Shown: positions 16,077 through 24,918, counted from the first letter of the stretch. The stretch is 64,000 nt of DNA from an uncultured Alphaproteobacteria bacterium (GCA_910577095.1 CAJTLY010000005.1:1-64000), one strand, 5' to 3'. Numbers and translations are program-made. Notes: a model not told the origin generated them from the letters alone.

Positions 16077-17465
16077 ATGTCAGAAAGAACTAAGGTTGTA
16101 AAATTGTTGTCTTCGGACAGACCTTTGCCGGAAGTGCTGGTAAAAGGATGGGTAAGAACGCGTCGTGACGCCAAAGATTTTTCGTTTATCGAAGTCAATG
16201 ACGGCTCCTGTCTGAAGAATATTCAGATCATTGCCGGCAATAATCTGCCCAATTACGAAGATGTCAAAAAACTCACGACCGGTTCTTCGGTGGCGGTAAG
16301 CGGTGCCTTGGTCGCGTCGCAGGGCGGCAACCAGAAATATGAAATCAAGGCCGATCACATAGAGATTTACGGGCTGGCCGACGATACATATCCGTTGCAA
16401 AAGAAAAAACATACCGACGAATATCTGCGCAGTATTGCCCATTTGCGGCCGCGGACCAACAAATACGGCGCGGCGTTCCGCATTCGTTCCGAGTTGTCCT
16501 ACGCGATTCACAAATTTTTTCATGAACGCGGCTTTCGTTATGTCCATACCCCGATCATTACCGCCTCGGACTGTGAAGGTGCCGGGGAAATGTTTCAGGT
16601 AACGACGTTGGATATGAATAACCCGCCGCGGACGCCGGACGGAAAAATCGATTATTCGCAGGACTTTTTCGGCAAAGAAGCCCGGTTGACGGTTTCGGGA
16701 CAGCTCAACGGCGAAATGTACGCGACGGCGTTGGGAGACATTTATACTTTCGGTCCGACTTTCCGTGCCGAAAACTCCAACACTACCCGTCATGCGGCCG
16801 AATTTTGGATGATCGAGCCGGAAATGGCCTTTGCCGATTTGACCGATGACATGAATTTGGCGGAAGACATGGTCCGTTACTGCGTGAAGCATATTATGGA
16901 AAACTGTGCCGAAGATCTGGAACTGTTTGAAAAATTTGTGGCGCCGGGTCTCAAAGACACGCTGGATACGATAGTCAATAACGACTTTGCCCGCATTACT
17001 TACAGCGAAGCGATCGAGATTATGAAAAACTCGGGCGAGAAGTTTGAATATGCGCCGGAATACGGAGTGGATATGCAAACCGAGCACGAAAGATTTCTGG
17101 CGGAAAAATATTTCAAGCGACCGGTTATCGTCCGTGACTATCCCAAAGAAATTAAGGCGTTTTACATGCGTTTGAACGATGACGGCAAAACCGTGGCGGC
17201 AATGGACGTTCTGGTCCCCGGGATCGGCGAGCTGATCGGCGGTTCTCAGCGTGAGGAACGATATGACGTTTTGGTCAAACGGATTGAAGAAATCGGCATG
17301 ACCGAAGCCGATTACGAATGGTATCTGGATTCGCGCCGTTACGGTTCGGTTCCGCACGCCGGTTTCGGACTTGGTTTTGAACGGATGATGCTGCTGGTAA
17401 CAGGTATCGGCAACATACGCGACGTTTTGCCGTTCCCGCGGACGCCGAAGTCGGTTAACTTTTAG
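16077..17465 (+). CDS. asnS: Asparaginyl-tRNA synthetase
   Basis: Charges tRNA-Asn with asparagine in the cytoplasm. The 462-residue class IIb enzyme has the N-terminal anticodon-binding OB fold (VKGWVRTRRDAKDFSFIEVN) and the catalytic core with motif 2 FRAENSNTTRHAAEF and motif 3 GFGLGFERM. It ends in the typical PFPRTPKSVNF. AsnS rather than AspS is indicated by the GSQREERYD region and the overall fit. Many Alphaproteobacteria make Asn-tRNA through GatCAB instead, so possession of AsnS is informative. A promoter lies upstream and an exported-protein gene follows after 12 bp. Confidence 0.97.
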   Translation: MSERTKVVKLLSSDRPLPEVLVKGWVRTRRDAKDFSFIEVNDGSCLKNIQIIAGNNLPNYEDVKKLTTGSSVAVSGALVASQGGNQKYEIKADHIEIYGLADDTYPLQKKKHTDEYLRSIAHLRPRTNKYGAAFRIRSELSYAIHKFFHERGFRYVHTPIITASDCEGAGEMFQVTTLDMNNPPRTPDGKIDYSQDFFGKEARLTVSGQLNGEMYATALGDIYTFGPTFRAENSNTTRHAAEFWMIEPEMAFADLTDDMNLAEDMVRYCVKHIMENCAEDLELFEKFVAPGLKDTLDTIVNNDFARITYSEAIEIMKNSGEKFEYAPEYGVDMQTEHERFLAEKYFKRPVIVRDYPKEIKAFYMRLNDDGKTVAAMDVLVPGIGELIGGSQREERYDVLVKRIEEIGMTEADYEWYLDSRRYGSVPHAGFGLGFERMMLLVTGIGNIRDVLPFPRTPKSVNF

Positions 17466-17477
17466 GAGAAAACGAAG

Positions 17478-18089
17478 GTGCTGAAATATTTTCTGATTTT
17501 GGCGGCAGCGTGCCTGCCGTTTTCACTGCAGGCGCAGACCGAAGCTTCGGACATCAACGTGGTTATCTTTGCACCCAAGGCGGAAGATAAACCGGCGGCG
17601 GCCGGGCTTCCTTCCTGCAATCAGGCGCCAATGCTGGCTGCGGTTGCTGCCGAAATCGGAGAATATCAGCAGGCGCATCCGGCCAACAGCATCGTCAATC
17701 GCCGCAAACAGGCGCTGATGATCAAAAACCTGAAAGATTTTGAAGAGATTCCGGTTGCGGATTTTGATAATTCCGCCAATTATGAAGTGGCGCGCGAGCT
17801 GGTAATGACAAAAGTCAATTATCGCATCAGCGAGGAGAATATGCGTTTGTGCCGCGGCAATTCGGACATTTATCTGCTGATCTATCCGGAGGGACACGGG
17901 TTCCGGGTGCAGATTCTCAATTTTATTCCGGCAGCGGCGAACGGTAACGAATTTTCGATTTTTTATGCCGACGAGCAGCCCGAAATCAAAAATGACGCAG
18001 CGGAAGAAAATGCGGCGGCAGAAAACACTGTGCCGGCTGTTGAGACGGCCGAAACGCCGGTGACCGAAACGGAAAAAACAACGGAATAG
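17478..18089 (+). CDS. Exported protein of unknown function
   Basis: A 203-residue protein starting at GTG, just after an AGGAGAAAACGAAG region. The signal peptide (FLILAAACLPFSLQA, cleavage before QTE) is followed by a globular part with two cysteines (LPSCNQAP, MRLCRGNS) that may pair, and an acidic Ala/Glu-rich tail from about residue 165. It is probably periplasmic and lies 12 bp behind asnS in the same transcription unit. No family is recognised. Confidence 0.75.
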   Translation: MLKYFLILAAACLPFSLQAQTEASDINVVIFAPKAEDKPAAAGLPSCNQAPMLAAVAAEIGEYQQAHPANSIVNRRKQALMIKNLKDFEEIPVADFDNSANYEVARELVMTKVNYRISEENMRLCRGNSDIYLLIYPEGHGFRVQILNFIPAAANGNEFSIFYADEQPEIKNDAAEENAAAENTVPAVETAETPVTETEKTTE

Positions 18090-18112
18090 GCGTTTTTTTT
18101 GCGGTCAGCCTA

Positions 18113-18140
18113 TTGAAAAAATAGAAAAGACGGCTATAAT
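18113..18140 (+). promoter_or_regulatory. Sigma70 promoter of rpoH
   Basis: TTGAAA (18113-18118), a 16-bp spacer and TATAAT (18135-18140), 28 bp before the start codon. Confidence 0.65.
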
Positions 18141-18168
18141 CACATTTTGTAAAACAAAAGGACAGGTG

Positions 18169-19080
18169 ATGACAATGAGCGGAAATTCTTCAGTGATGGT
18201 GGTCGACAAATCGGCGCAGCTGCCGGTTTTGGCCGATCGCAACGGCTTGGTGTCGTATTTTGAGAAAATTAAGAATTTTCCGGTATTGAGCGAGGACGAA
18301 GAAAAAGCGCTGATCGTTGATTTTAAGCAAAATCATAATCTGGAAGCCGCGCACCGGCTGGTGGTTTCGCACCTGCGGCTGGCGGCCAAAATTGCGCTGA
18401 CCTACCGTCATTACGGCCTGCCGCTGGCCGACCTGATTTCCGAAGCCAACATCGGGCTGATGCAGGCGGTGAAAAAATTTGATCTCGAGAAAAAAGTACG
18501 TCTTTCCACCTATGCAATTTGGTGGATTAAGGCGGCGATTAACGATTTTATCCTGCGGTCTTGGTCGCTGGTCAAAATCGGTACCGTGGCGGCCCAAAAG
18601 AAATTGTTCTACAATCTGGGCCGTATCAAAGCCAAGTTGGGCATTTATGAAAATAAGGCGCTTGAACCCGCCGTCGTCCGGCAGATTGCCGCCGAACTGG
18701 TGGTTGACGAAAAAGACGTGGTGGAGATGAACCAGCGTCTGGGCGGTGATACCTCGCTGAATGTAAGCGTCGGCGATGCGGATGACGATCTGGAAAGAAT
18801 TGATATGCTGGTTGACAAGCGGCAAAATGCGGAAGCTTTGCTGGCCGGCCGCCAGGAAGCGGCGCAAAAACATAAAATGCTGCAAAAATGTCTGGAAAAG
18901 CTTTCGGACCGCGAGGCGTACATTATCCGCGAACGGATGCTGACCGACAAACCGCAGACGTTGGAAGATATCGGCGTCAAATTTGCAGTCAGCCGCGAAC
19001 GCGTGCGTCAGATTGAGAAAAAGGCGTTTGAACATCTGGCGGCGTTGATGAAAGAAGAAGCCGCCGCGCTGACGGCCTGA
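18169..19080 (+). CDS. rpoH: RNA polymerase heat-shock sigma factor (sigma-32)
   Basis: A 303-residue group 3 sigma factor. Region 2 carries LRLAAKIALTYRHYGLPLADLISEANIGLMQ and the following aromatic-rich STYAIWWIKAAI, then the RpoH box QKKLFYNL and a C-terminal region 4 helix-turn-helix (TLEDIGVKFAVSRERVRQIE). It directs transcription of chaperone and protease genes under heat or misfolding stress. The ATG at 18169 follows AAAGGA at 6 nt. A sigma70-type promoter is present. Its likely clients in this window include the DegP-type protease and DnaJ-class genes, by inference. Confidence 0.95.
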   Translation: MTMSGNSSVMVVDKSAQLPVLADRNGLVSYFEKIKNFPVLSEDEEKALIVDFKQNHNLEAAHRLVVSHLRLAAKIALTYRHYGLPLADLISEANIGLMQAVKKFDLEKKVRLSTYAIWWIKAAINDFILRSWSLVKIGTVAAQKKLFYNLGRIKAKLGIYENKALEPAVVRQIAAELVVDEKDVVEMNQRLGGDTSLNVSVGDADDDLERIDMLVDKRQNAEALLAGRQEAAQKHKMLQKCLEKLSDREAYIIRERMLTDKPQTLEDIGVKFAVSRERVRQIEKKAFEHLAALMKEEAAALTA

Positions 19081-19096
19081 AAGGAAAAATTGACTT

Positions 19097-19306
19097 ATGC
19101 TGAAGAAAAAAGAAAAGCCACAGGAATTTGAATTTAGCGGCGAAATTGCGGCTGCCGAGATCAGAGGGTTGGAATTCCGCGACAATTTTTCTCCTTCGGA
19201 ATCGCTTGACGGCATGCAGGAACGGATGGAAGAACGAATTAAAAAAGTTCGCAAAATCAAAAAAAATAATATATTTGTCAACCCTTTTCAAAGTTCACAA
19301 GACTGA
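19097..19306 (+). CDS. Small charged protein downstream of rpoH
   Basis: A 69-residue, strongly charged, soluble protein with no recognised domain. It starts 16 bp after rpoH behind AAAGGAAAAATTGACTT and ends 6 bp before prmC, so its place in the rpoH-prmC unit and its ribosome binding site argue that it is real. The basic stretch ERIKKVRKIKKNN near the C-terminus is notable. Function unknown. Confidence 0.6.
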   Translation: MLKKKEKPQEFEFSGEIAAAEIRGLEFRDNFSPSESLDGMQERMEERIKKVRKIKKNNIFVNPFQSSQD

Positions 19307-19312
19307 TTTCGA

Positions 19313-20146
19313 ATGAAAGAAAGCTTTTTTAATCAAACGGTGCGGCGTCTGGCAGCGGCCGGGATTGCCTCGCCGCGGTTGGAAACCCGTCTTTTGCTGG
19401 CGCGGGCGGCCGGACAGCAGCCCGAAACCCTTGATCCGGGATTCGAGCCCGACCCGGCTTGCCTGGAAGCGGCGGAAGCGTTGTTGCGCCGGCGTCTCAA
19501 TCATGAGCCGCTTGATAAGATTCTGGGCTGTCGGGATTTCTACAAATATACTTTTGCGGTGGACGGTCGGGTATTGAGCCCGCGCCCTGACAGCGAAGTG
19601 CTGGTCGAAGCGGCGTTGCAACTGATCGATGAGCATAAATTGTCTTCGGTGCTGGAATTGGGCGTCGGTTCCGGCTGCCTGCTTTTGAGCCTGTTGGCCG
19701 ATTGTCCCCGGCTTGCGGGAACCGGGGCCGACAAATCGACGGCAGCTTTGGAAGTGGCGGCGGCAAATGCCCGGCGGCTGCAGGTGGAAAACCGCGTGCG
19801 GCTGGTTGAATTTGATTATTTTAACGATTATCTGGAAGAACGCTTTGATTTGATCATCAGCAATCCGCCTTATATTCCGAGTGCAGAAATCGCCGGTCTG
19901 GCGCCGGAGGTGCGGAAGTATGATCCGTTGACGGCGCTGGACGGCGGCATTGACGGCTTGGACCACTACCGGCAGATTGCGCTGGTGGCGGGCGGATGGT
20001 TGAATCGAAACGGTTTTTTGGTGTTGGAAGTCGGTATCGGGCAGGCCGAAGAGGTTGTTGCGGTTTTTGAACGGGCCGGTTGGCGAGGACTGAAGGTTTT
20101 GACGGATCTCGGCGGAATAAAACGTTGTGTAATTTTAAAAAAATAA
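19313..20146 (+). CDS. prmC: Release factor glutamine N5-methyltransferase
   Basis: PrmC methylates the GGQ glutamine of release factors RF1 and RF2. The 277-residue protein has the helical N-terminal domain and a Rossmann SAM-binding domain (VLELGVGSGCLLLSLL), then the family signature SNPPYIP that binds the glutamine side chain. Its target RF2 is encoded in this window (prfB). It is followed by a DUF4167 gene, as usual in Alphaproteobacteria. Confidence 0.95.
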   Translation: MKESFFNQTVRRLAAAGIASPRLETRLLLARAAGQQPETLDPGFEPDPACLEAAEALLRRRLNHEPLDKILGCRDFYKYTFAVDGRVLSPRPDSEVLVEAALQLIDEHKLSSVLELGVGSGCLLLSLLADCPRLAGTGADKSTAALEVAAANARRLQVENRVRLVEFDYFNDYLEERFDLIISNPPYIPSAEIAGLAPEVRKYDPLTALDGGIDGLDHYRQIALVAGGWLNRNGFLVLEVGIGQAEEVVAVFERAGWRGLKVLTDLGGIKRCVILKK

Positions 20147-20307
20147 TTTGCAATTCGTGAAAAAATCTGTATTATTTCCTGTGTAACGCTTATTTGATGA
20201 CTATGATAATCGGCGTTTTTTGTTTCCAAACCAAACTTTATAATGACAATTTGACCGGAGTGGCCCTGTTTTTTGGCGCTCTTTAACCAGATGTTTACGG
20301 TACATAT

Positions 20308-20886
20308 ATGAAAAAAACGAATAACAAATATCGCAATAACAGCAGCAACAATACAATTTACTCTCTTAACTACAAGTTTGACAGCAATTCGATTGCCGGA
20401 AAAATATGCGGCACCGCGTTGGACCTGATCAAACGTTACAACGACTTTGCCAAAGACGCACAAAGCAACAACGACTATGTGAACGCGGAAATTTTCCGTC
20501 AATATGCCGAGCATTACCGCAAAATCGTAACCGAAATCAACGAACGCAAAAATCAGCAGCGCCAGGCAATGCCGGGCGAAACGGCGGAGAACCGCGACAA
20601 TGCCGAAACGACGGCCGCGGAAACGCCGGCGGAAAAAACAGCGGCGCCTCAGTCTGAAGTTGCCGCACCGGTTGCCGTAACGGAGACGCCCGCGGACGAA
20701 ACCGAAAAGGTTGCCAAAATGCCGCGCCGTGAAGTGCGAAAGTCTTTTAAGATTATCGAAATCAGTCATGCCAAGGCCGACGAAGCCAAAGCGGAAAACA
20801 ACGCCGAAAAAGATCCGGCTGCCGAAGCGGCGGCACCGGCGCCCAAACGGGTTTATCGCCGCCGGACTGTTGCCGCAACGTCTTAA
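20308..20886 (+). CDS. DUF4167 domain protein
   Basis: A 192-residue protein. The N-terminal ~80 residues (Asn-rich NNKYRNNSSNN start, then SNSIAGKICGTALDLIKRYNDFAKDAQ) match the alphaproteobacterial DUF4167 family. The rest is a low-complexity Ala/Glu/Pro-rich tail with basic patches (MPRREVRKS, KRVYRRRT). The combination suggests nucleic-acid or ribosome association, but the role is not established. It sits 162 bp behind prmC, its usual neighbour. Confidence 0.85.
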   Translation: MKKTNNKYRNNSSNNTIYSLNYKFDSNSIAGKICGTALDLIKRYNDFAKDAQSNNDYVNAEIFRQYAEHYRKIVTEINERKNQQRQAMPGETAENRDNAETTAAETPAEKTAAPQSEVAAPVAVTETPADETEKVAKMPRREVRKSFKIIEISHAKADEAKAENNAEKDPAAEAAAPAPKRVYRRRTVAATS

Positions 20887-20913
20887 ATTACATTTTTTAT
20901 AAGGAGGTAAGCC

Positions 20914-22143
20914 TTGTATTTTCTTCTTGCCTTTTTAACGGTTGCCACCGTCGGTGCGCTCTTAAGCGCCCGAACGTTGTGCGGCTATAACAACATTTCC
21001 CCGTGGTGGAAAGTTCTGGCTTTTGTCCTTTTGTGGCTGATGTGGTCGGCGCCGATGATTTTGGGATTGGTGCGCCGCAAGGGATGGCTGGAAGGCCCGC
21101 TTTACAATGCGGTGGCCGGGGTAAGCTATTTCCTGTTTGGTTTTGCCTTTATTTTATTTGCCTTATTGTTGTTTCGCGATGTTTTGTGGGGGCTGATTTA
21201 CGGTTTTTCCCGTTGGCGCGGGCAGGCGTCTGCGGCCTGGAGCCCGGTCAACCTCAGCGTTCTGACCGTTGTCAACCTGATAACGCTGGCCTTGGCGGTA
21301 CTGCTTTCTTTTTATGCGCTTTATCAGGGAATTAAGACGCCGCGGATTGCCGAGGTGATCATTGAGACCCCGAAGATTGACCGCGAGATCACGTTGCTGC
21401 AAATTAACGATATGCATATTGACCGCAGCAAGCCGGTGCGCTGGTTTGCCGAAATGGTCGATCTGGCGAACGCGCAGCAGGCCGATCTGATTGTAATGCC
21501 GGGAGACATTGTTGACGACCGCGTCGAGACGATTATGCCGCAGCTGACGGAATTGAAACGGCTCAAAAGCCGCTACGGGGTTTATTTTTCGCCCGGCAAT
21601 CACGAGTTGTATAACGGCCTGGCGGCGATTCAGCGGCAACTCCAAAAGATGAATATTGTCTGGCTGGCGGGAGAAGGGCAGCAAATTGCCGACTTGCCGC
21701 TGTATTTGGCCGGAATTCCCGACTTGCCGGTATTGCGCGACAAGGCCGGGTATGAGCATATTCTGGACCGGGCGTCGGAACGCGATTATAAGATTTTGCT
21801 GGCGCACAATCCGATCAATGCGGCAGAGTACATTGAGCGCGGTTTTGATTTGCAGCTGTCGGCGCACACTCACGGCGGTCAGATTTTTCCGTTTCATCTG
21901 CCGGTGAAATATGTCAATCGTTATCTGGCGGGGCTGTACGAATTGCCGGGCGGAAAACTGTATATTTCCCGGGGTGCCGGTTATTGGGGACCGCCGATGC
22001 GGCTGTTGGCACCGTCGGACATGACCTTGATCCGGCTCAAACCGGTGACGGCGTCGCGAAAGACCGTCAAACCGCCGGCGTTTGAAATTTTACCGACCAA
22101 CAATGCAGAACAGGCTTGCATTTTTGATGCCAAAAAGGTATAA
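20914..22143 (+). CDS. Membrane-anchored metallophosphoesterase (YkuE/YaeI-like)
   Basis: A 409-residue protein starting with TTG behind a perfect AAGGAGG. Four membrane helices occupy about residues 1-145. The calcineurin-type phosphoesterase domain follows with the metal-ligand motifs NDMHID, PGDIVDD, SPGNHEL, LAHNP and AHTHGGQ in order. The catalytic domain should face the periplasm or cytoplasm close to the membrane. Relatives act on phospholipid or lipid A precursors, but the substrate here is unknown. Confidence 0.9.
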   Translation: MYFLLAFLTVATVGALLSARTLCGYNNISPWWKVLAFVLLWLMWSAPMILGLVRRKGWLEGPLYNAVAGVSYFLFGFAFILFALLLFRDVLWGLIYGFSRWRGQASAAWSPVNLSVLTVVNLITLALAVLLSFYALYQGIKTPRIAEVIIETPKIDREITLLQINDMHIDRSKPVRWFAEMVDLANAQQADLIVMPGDIVDDRVETIMPQLTELKRLKSRYGVYFSPGNHELYNGLAAIQRQLQKMNIVWLAGEGQQIADLPLYLAGIPDLPVLRDKAGYEHILDRASERDYKILLAHNPINAAEYIERGFDLQLSAHTHGGQIFPFHLPVKYVNRYLAGLYELPGGKLYISRGAGYWGPPMRLLAPSDMTLIRLKPVTASRKTVKPPAFEILPTNNAEQACIFDAKKV

Positions 22144-22172
22144 ATAAAACGTAAACCAAAATTATTAGCGTT

Positions 22173-22631
22173 ATGGATATGAGTACCATTCTTTTGATCG
22201 GCGCCTTGATGATTGCGCTGGTGGTTGTCAGTATTCGTTTGTACCGACGCCCGGAATGCTCTTGCAGCAAAGATCACCGAGAGGAAAACGAATGCTGCCG
22301 AAAAGGGCTGCAATTTCTCTCCGAGTTGGCCGAAGCCGGTTTGCTTGCCAAAAAGGTTAAAGACAGCCGGCATCAACGAGAGTTGGAACGGATTAAGACC
22401 GAGTCTCTGTTGGAGGAGATCCACTCGTTGATCTTCTTTGGGTATGTGTCTCCCGAGAGGCAGCGTGTGTTCAAAGAGCGCTTGGAAAGCAAAGCCCGCG
22501 CTTACCGCGAACAGGCCGAAAGCGACAGTTACGAAAGTGAAGAAAAACGCGCAGAGGCCGAAGTGTTTGAAGCGTTGCTGAAGGAACTGGAAGGATCCTG
22601 GAAGCTGGAAGAAACCAACGAAAGCGCCTAA
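22173..22631 (+). CDS. Small membrane-anchored protein with coiled coil
   Basis: A 152-residue protein with one N-terminal membrane helix (about residues 4-22), a short Cys-rich segment (PECSCSKDHREENECC) and a long charged helix likely to form a coiled coil. The leader AAATTATTAGCGTT lacks a Shine-Dalgarno, like the other foreign-looking genes here, and a strong terminator follows. No family is recognised. The four close cysteines could bind metal or form disulfides. Confidence 0.65.
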   Translation: MDMSTILLIGALMIALVVVSIRLYRRPECSCSKDHREENECCRKGLQFLSELAEAGLLAKKVKDSRHQRELERIKTESLLEEIHSLIFFGYVSPERQRVFKERLESKARAYREQAESDSYESEEKRAEAEVFEALLKELEGSWKLEETNESA

Positions 22632-22644
22632 AAAGGTATGTTGA

Positions 22645-22680
22645 AAGAAAAGCGTTGCTGATGACGGCAACGCTTTTCTT
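22645..22680 (+). terminator. Terminator of the 22173-22631 gene
   Basis: A 12-bp perfect stem GAAAAGCGTTGC/GCAACGCTTTTC followed by TT. Confidence 0.85.
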
Positions 22681-22898
22681 GTGTGGTTTGCCCGTTATTT
22701 GCCAGATCTTCGGTCGGTTTTTTCCTCTAACTCTTGGCCTGTCCTTTCACTCTTATTCCTTTATTTCCTCCCAAAAACTCCTGATTTTTGGGCCGTCTTC
22801 ATCCATTTTTCCGGGCCGGTGCCTCCCTTGAACCTGCCGCCGGTACTCTCAACCTGCAGCTCATCCTCTCGTCAATAATCTAACTCTCCCTTCGTCAC

Positions 22899-23044
22899 CT
22901 GCTCACCGTCCATCCTCTCATCCCTCACACCACCGATTTTTTTCTTTTGTCGGTCCGCCGCTACCCATTCATCTGCTCACCGTCCATCCTCTCATCCCTC
23001 ATACCACCGATTTTTTTCTTTTGTCGGTCCGCCGCTACCCATTC
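22899..23044. repeat. Two tandem copies of a 74-bp unit
   Basis: The unit beginning CTGCTCACCGTCCATCCTCT is repeated with a period of exactly 74 bp (22899 and 22973) and near identity (one clear C/T difference). Each unit holds a pyrimidine tract and GTCGGTCCGCCGCTACCC. Confidence 0.85.
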
Positions 23045-23331
23045 TTTCTTCGTTCGCAGTTTCTTTCTTTGCTCGCTGTCCCCCCTCATTTCCTCCCAAA
23101 TCCTCTGATTTTCCGGCTGCCTTCAGCCACCGCACTTCTCGTCACGCACCTCTCACCGCCAACCAGCCTTCTCGAGCTGCTGCTCATCCTCCCGTCGTTT
23201 CTCTTTTTCCCCGCTTTTCGCCGTCTCATCCTACCGCATGCGCCGCTTTTTCTATCCTTTCTCCGTCCGTCGGTCTGCTTTACCCCATGTGTGCGGGAGA
23301 AAGGAGCAAAGGTCTCGTGAAGAAGCGGCGG

Positions 23332-23560
23332 GCCGTCGGTTCGCGGCGGGTAGGGGTGAGGATGATCGGGGAAGGGCGGAAATCCGCGGGGGAGTGTCAG
23401 ATGCGGAGGGTCGTCGGTTTGCGCGGCGGGTAGGGGTGAGGATGATCGGGGAAGGGTGGAAATCCGCGGGGGAGTGTCAGATGCGGTGGGTCGTCGGTTC
23501 GCGGCGGGTAGGGGTGAGGATGATCGGGGAAGGGCGGAGGTCCCGCTGACGATGATCGGG
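23332..23560. repeat. Three tandem copies of a 78-80-bp G-rich unit
   Basis: The core TAGGGGTGAGGATGATCGGG starts at 23351, 23431 and 23509. Units differ by small changes and the third is incomplete at its right end. It is a minisatellite and has no CRISPR character: no constant short repeat separates unique spacers. Confidence 0.85.
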
Positions 23561-23701
23561 GAGTTTTTGTCGTTCAAACGGCTGATGCTTTTGGCATGAT
23601 TGCGAGGTTTTGAGGAAAATATGCCGAAATGCGGGGCGGAAAGAAATTTGGCTGTCGCCTAACATCAGTCGTATAATATCCGCTGAATAACATCCCCAAA
23701 A

Positions 23702-23732
23702 AAAGGCCCCGGGTTGGATGTGGGGGGCCTTT
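23702..23732 (+). terminator. GC-rich hairpin, possible terminator
   Basis: Stem AAAGGCCCC/GGGGCCTTT (23702-23710 with 23724-23732). It is not followed by a long T-run on the plus strand, but A-rich sequence precedes it, favouring the minus strand. Confidence 0.5.
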
Positions 23733-23740
23733 GGGGATAC

Positions 23741-23776
23741 AAAAAATATCGTTGCCCCGAGAGCAACGATATTTTT
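23741..23776. terminator. Terminator of the orphan gene at 23803-24243
   Basis: A perfect 12-bp stem AAATATCGTTGC/GCAACGATATTT with A- and T-runs on both sides. Confidence 0.9.
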
Positions 23777-23802
23777 AAAAGAGCGGCAGGTATCAAGCGG
23801 CA

Positions 23803-24243
23803 TTAGTGCTTTTTGGCTGCGAGCATGACCTCCGTAAGGAGTTCGCGGTCACGCCAGTCTTCTCCCTGATTGTGGAGTTCGATCTCGGCCAGCAGGCGCG
23901 GATTGTCTTCGATGCCGCGGAAGTAGAGCTCCAGGTCGAACATGGCCGTCATGTAGTCGTCGAGTTCGTCCGGGTCGTTGGAAAAGGGCACCGAGAAGGT
24001 GTCTGTTCCGAAGCTCATAGACACTTTGCGACTGAGACGACAGCGGAAATGGTGCTCTATCGTATTTCCGGCAGCGAGGCTGTCAGACAGGGAAAGAACG
24101 CTGAACATGAAAACGATGGTGTTGTTCTCGATGCGGCTTCCGAGGTATGCTTCCGAGTAATCGGGAGGAAGGAGAGCCAGTTCGTTACAGGGCGCGGTTC
24201 CGTAAATGCGGGCATATTCTGCCTTTTCTTTTGTTCTATACAT
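23803..24243 (-). CDS. Orphan protein of unknown function
   Basis: A 146-residue soluble, acidic protein with no recognised domain, signal peptide or membrane span. It is a complete unit: a promoter at 24272-24300, an AT-rich leader (TTAAATTATTTTAGAT) without a Shine-Dalgarno and almost identical to that of the lipoprotein gene at 11571-12227, and its own terminator. It stands alone in a repeat-rich region. It is probably horizontally acquired. Confidence 0.7.
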   Translation of the reverse strand: MYRTKEKAEYARIYGTAPCNELALLPPDYSEAYLGSRIENNTIVFMFSVLSLSDSLAAGNTIEHHFRCRLSRKVSMSFGTDTFSVPFSNDPDELDDYMTAMFDLELYFRGIEDNPRLLAEIELHNQGEDWRDRELLTEVMLAAKKH

Positions 24244-24271
24244 ATCTAAAATAATTTAATGTTCATTTATT

Positions 24272-24300
24272 TTTATAGCTTATTCTTGTGACAAAATCAA
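24272..24300 (-). promoter_or_regulatory. Sigma70 promoter of the orphan gene
   Basis: Minus strand TTGATT (24300-24295), a 17-bp spacer and TATAAA (24277-24272), 29 bp before the start codon. Confidence 0.6.
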
Positions 24301-24580
24301 GCGTTTTTGTCAAAATATAATATTAAAAGAAGCCGGGTTGGGCGGCGGTGGGGGCGAAGACTTTTGACCGCCTGTTATTTTCCGAAAACTTGCATCGTCG
24401 GGTACTCCGTTTTCTGCCTGCCGCCGTGTTCTTTTCTCTCTTACCGCTCGGCGCTGATTCGATTTGAACTTGTTTATTTGTGTCGCATCAACTAAAACGT
24501 GTGATTTGAAGGAAGGGGAGGCGTGAGGCTCTTGCTGTCAGCCCGTCATCGGCGTTTGGCATCATTGCTTCAATTTCGGC
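24301..24580. other. Intergenic, nothing recognised
   Basis: No gene, structured element or repeat is seen between the promoter of the orphan gene and the first structured-element promoter. Confidence 0.4.
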
Positions 24581-24609
24581 TTGCTAATTTGTGATATTTT
24601 ACCTACAAT
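24581..24609 (+). promoter_or_regulatory. Promoter in front of structured element A
   Basis: TTGCTA (24581-24586), a 17-bp spacer and TACAAT (24604-24609). The spacer end and -10 (ATTTTACCTACAATAA) are identical to those of element B. Here about 65 bp separate the -10 from the element, and this insert contains a GACGGG/CCCGTC hairpin (24641-24660). Confidence 0.55.
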
Positions 24610-24674
24610 AAAATCCTCGGCAGAGCGGGCGTCTGCAAGAGACGGGCATTGTGTCCCGTCCGCAGCGTCCGGCA

Positions 24675-24764
24675 GTCGGGGGAGCCCCGGATAGATGTCC
24701 AGAAATCGTCCGGTTTTAAAAATCCGGGGAGTCATGGCTACGTATGATTTGCTAACTCCCCCGG
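24675..24764 (+). ncRNA. Structured element copy A (candidate small RNA)
   Basis: An outer stem P1 closes the element (GTCGGGGGAG with CTCCCCCGGC, 10 bp). Inside, stem P2 is CCCCGGAT with ATCCGGGG (8 bp, perfect), enclosing a small hairpin AATC-GTCC-GGTT. A third stem AGTCAT/ATGATT follows with an 8-nt loop. A T-run follows P1. P2 uses different bases than in copy C but still pairs, which is compensatory change. Confidence 0.5.
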
Positions 24765-24784
24765 CCGCCTTTTTCAATTTTAAC

Positions 24785-24813
24785 TTGTCAAATTTCTACA
24801 TTTTACCTACAAT
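24785..24813 (+). promoter_or_regulatory. Promoter in front of structured element B
   Basis: TTGTCA (24785-24790), a 17-bp spacer and TACAAT (24808-24813). Predicted initiation lies about 8 nt before the element. Confidence 0.65.
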
Positions 24814-24827
24814 AAGCCGGTCTCACG

Positions 24828-24918
24828 GTCGGGGGAGCCCCGGATAGATGTCCAGAAACCGCAAGGTTTTAAAAATCCAAGGAGTCATGACGAGGTATGA
24901 TTTGCTAACTCCCCCGAC
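24828..24918 (+). ncRNA. Structured element copy B (candidate small RNA)
   Basis: P1 GTCGGGGGAG/CTCCCCCGAC is perfect. The inner hairpin is AAACC-GCAA-GGTTT with a GNRA-type loop. P2 has the 5' arm of copy A (CCCCGGAT) and the 3' arm of copy C (ATCCAAGG), leaving two mismatches, so B may be a recombinant or decaying copy. P3 is AGTCAT/ATGATT. Confidence 0.5.

Larger units (their letters stand above)
22681..23700. other. Gene-poor region with strand-asymmetric, repetitive sequence
   Basis: About 1 kb without a credible gene. The plus strand is strongly pyrimidine-rich up to about 23280 and purine/G-rich from 23300 to 23560. Two tandem repeat blocks lie inside and are listed separately. Open frames here are low-complexity (Ser, Pro, Arg) and have no ribosome binding sites. 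Confidence 0.6.

Noticed and set aside
16080..17357. 425-codon open frame antisense to asnS
   Set aside because: Shadow of a clear AsnRS; no ribosome binding site or family.
22899..23560. CRISPR array
   Set aside because: Units are long and repeat almost completely; there are no short constant repeats with unique spacers.
23086..23577. Minus-strand 163-codon frame through the tandem repeats
   Set aside because: Low-complexity Ser/Pro/Arg product generated by the repeat units; no ribosome binding site.
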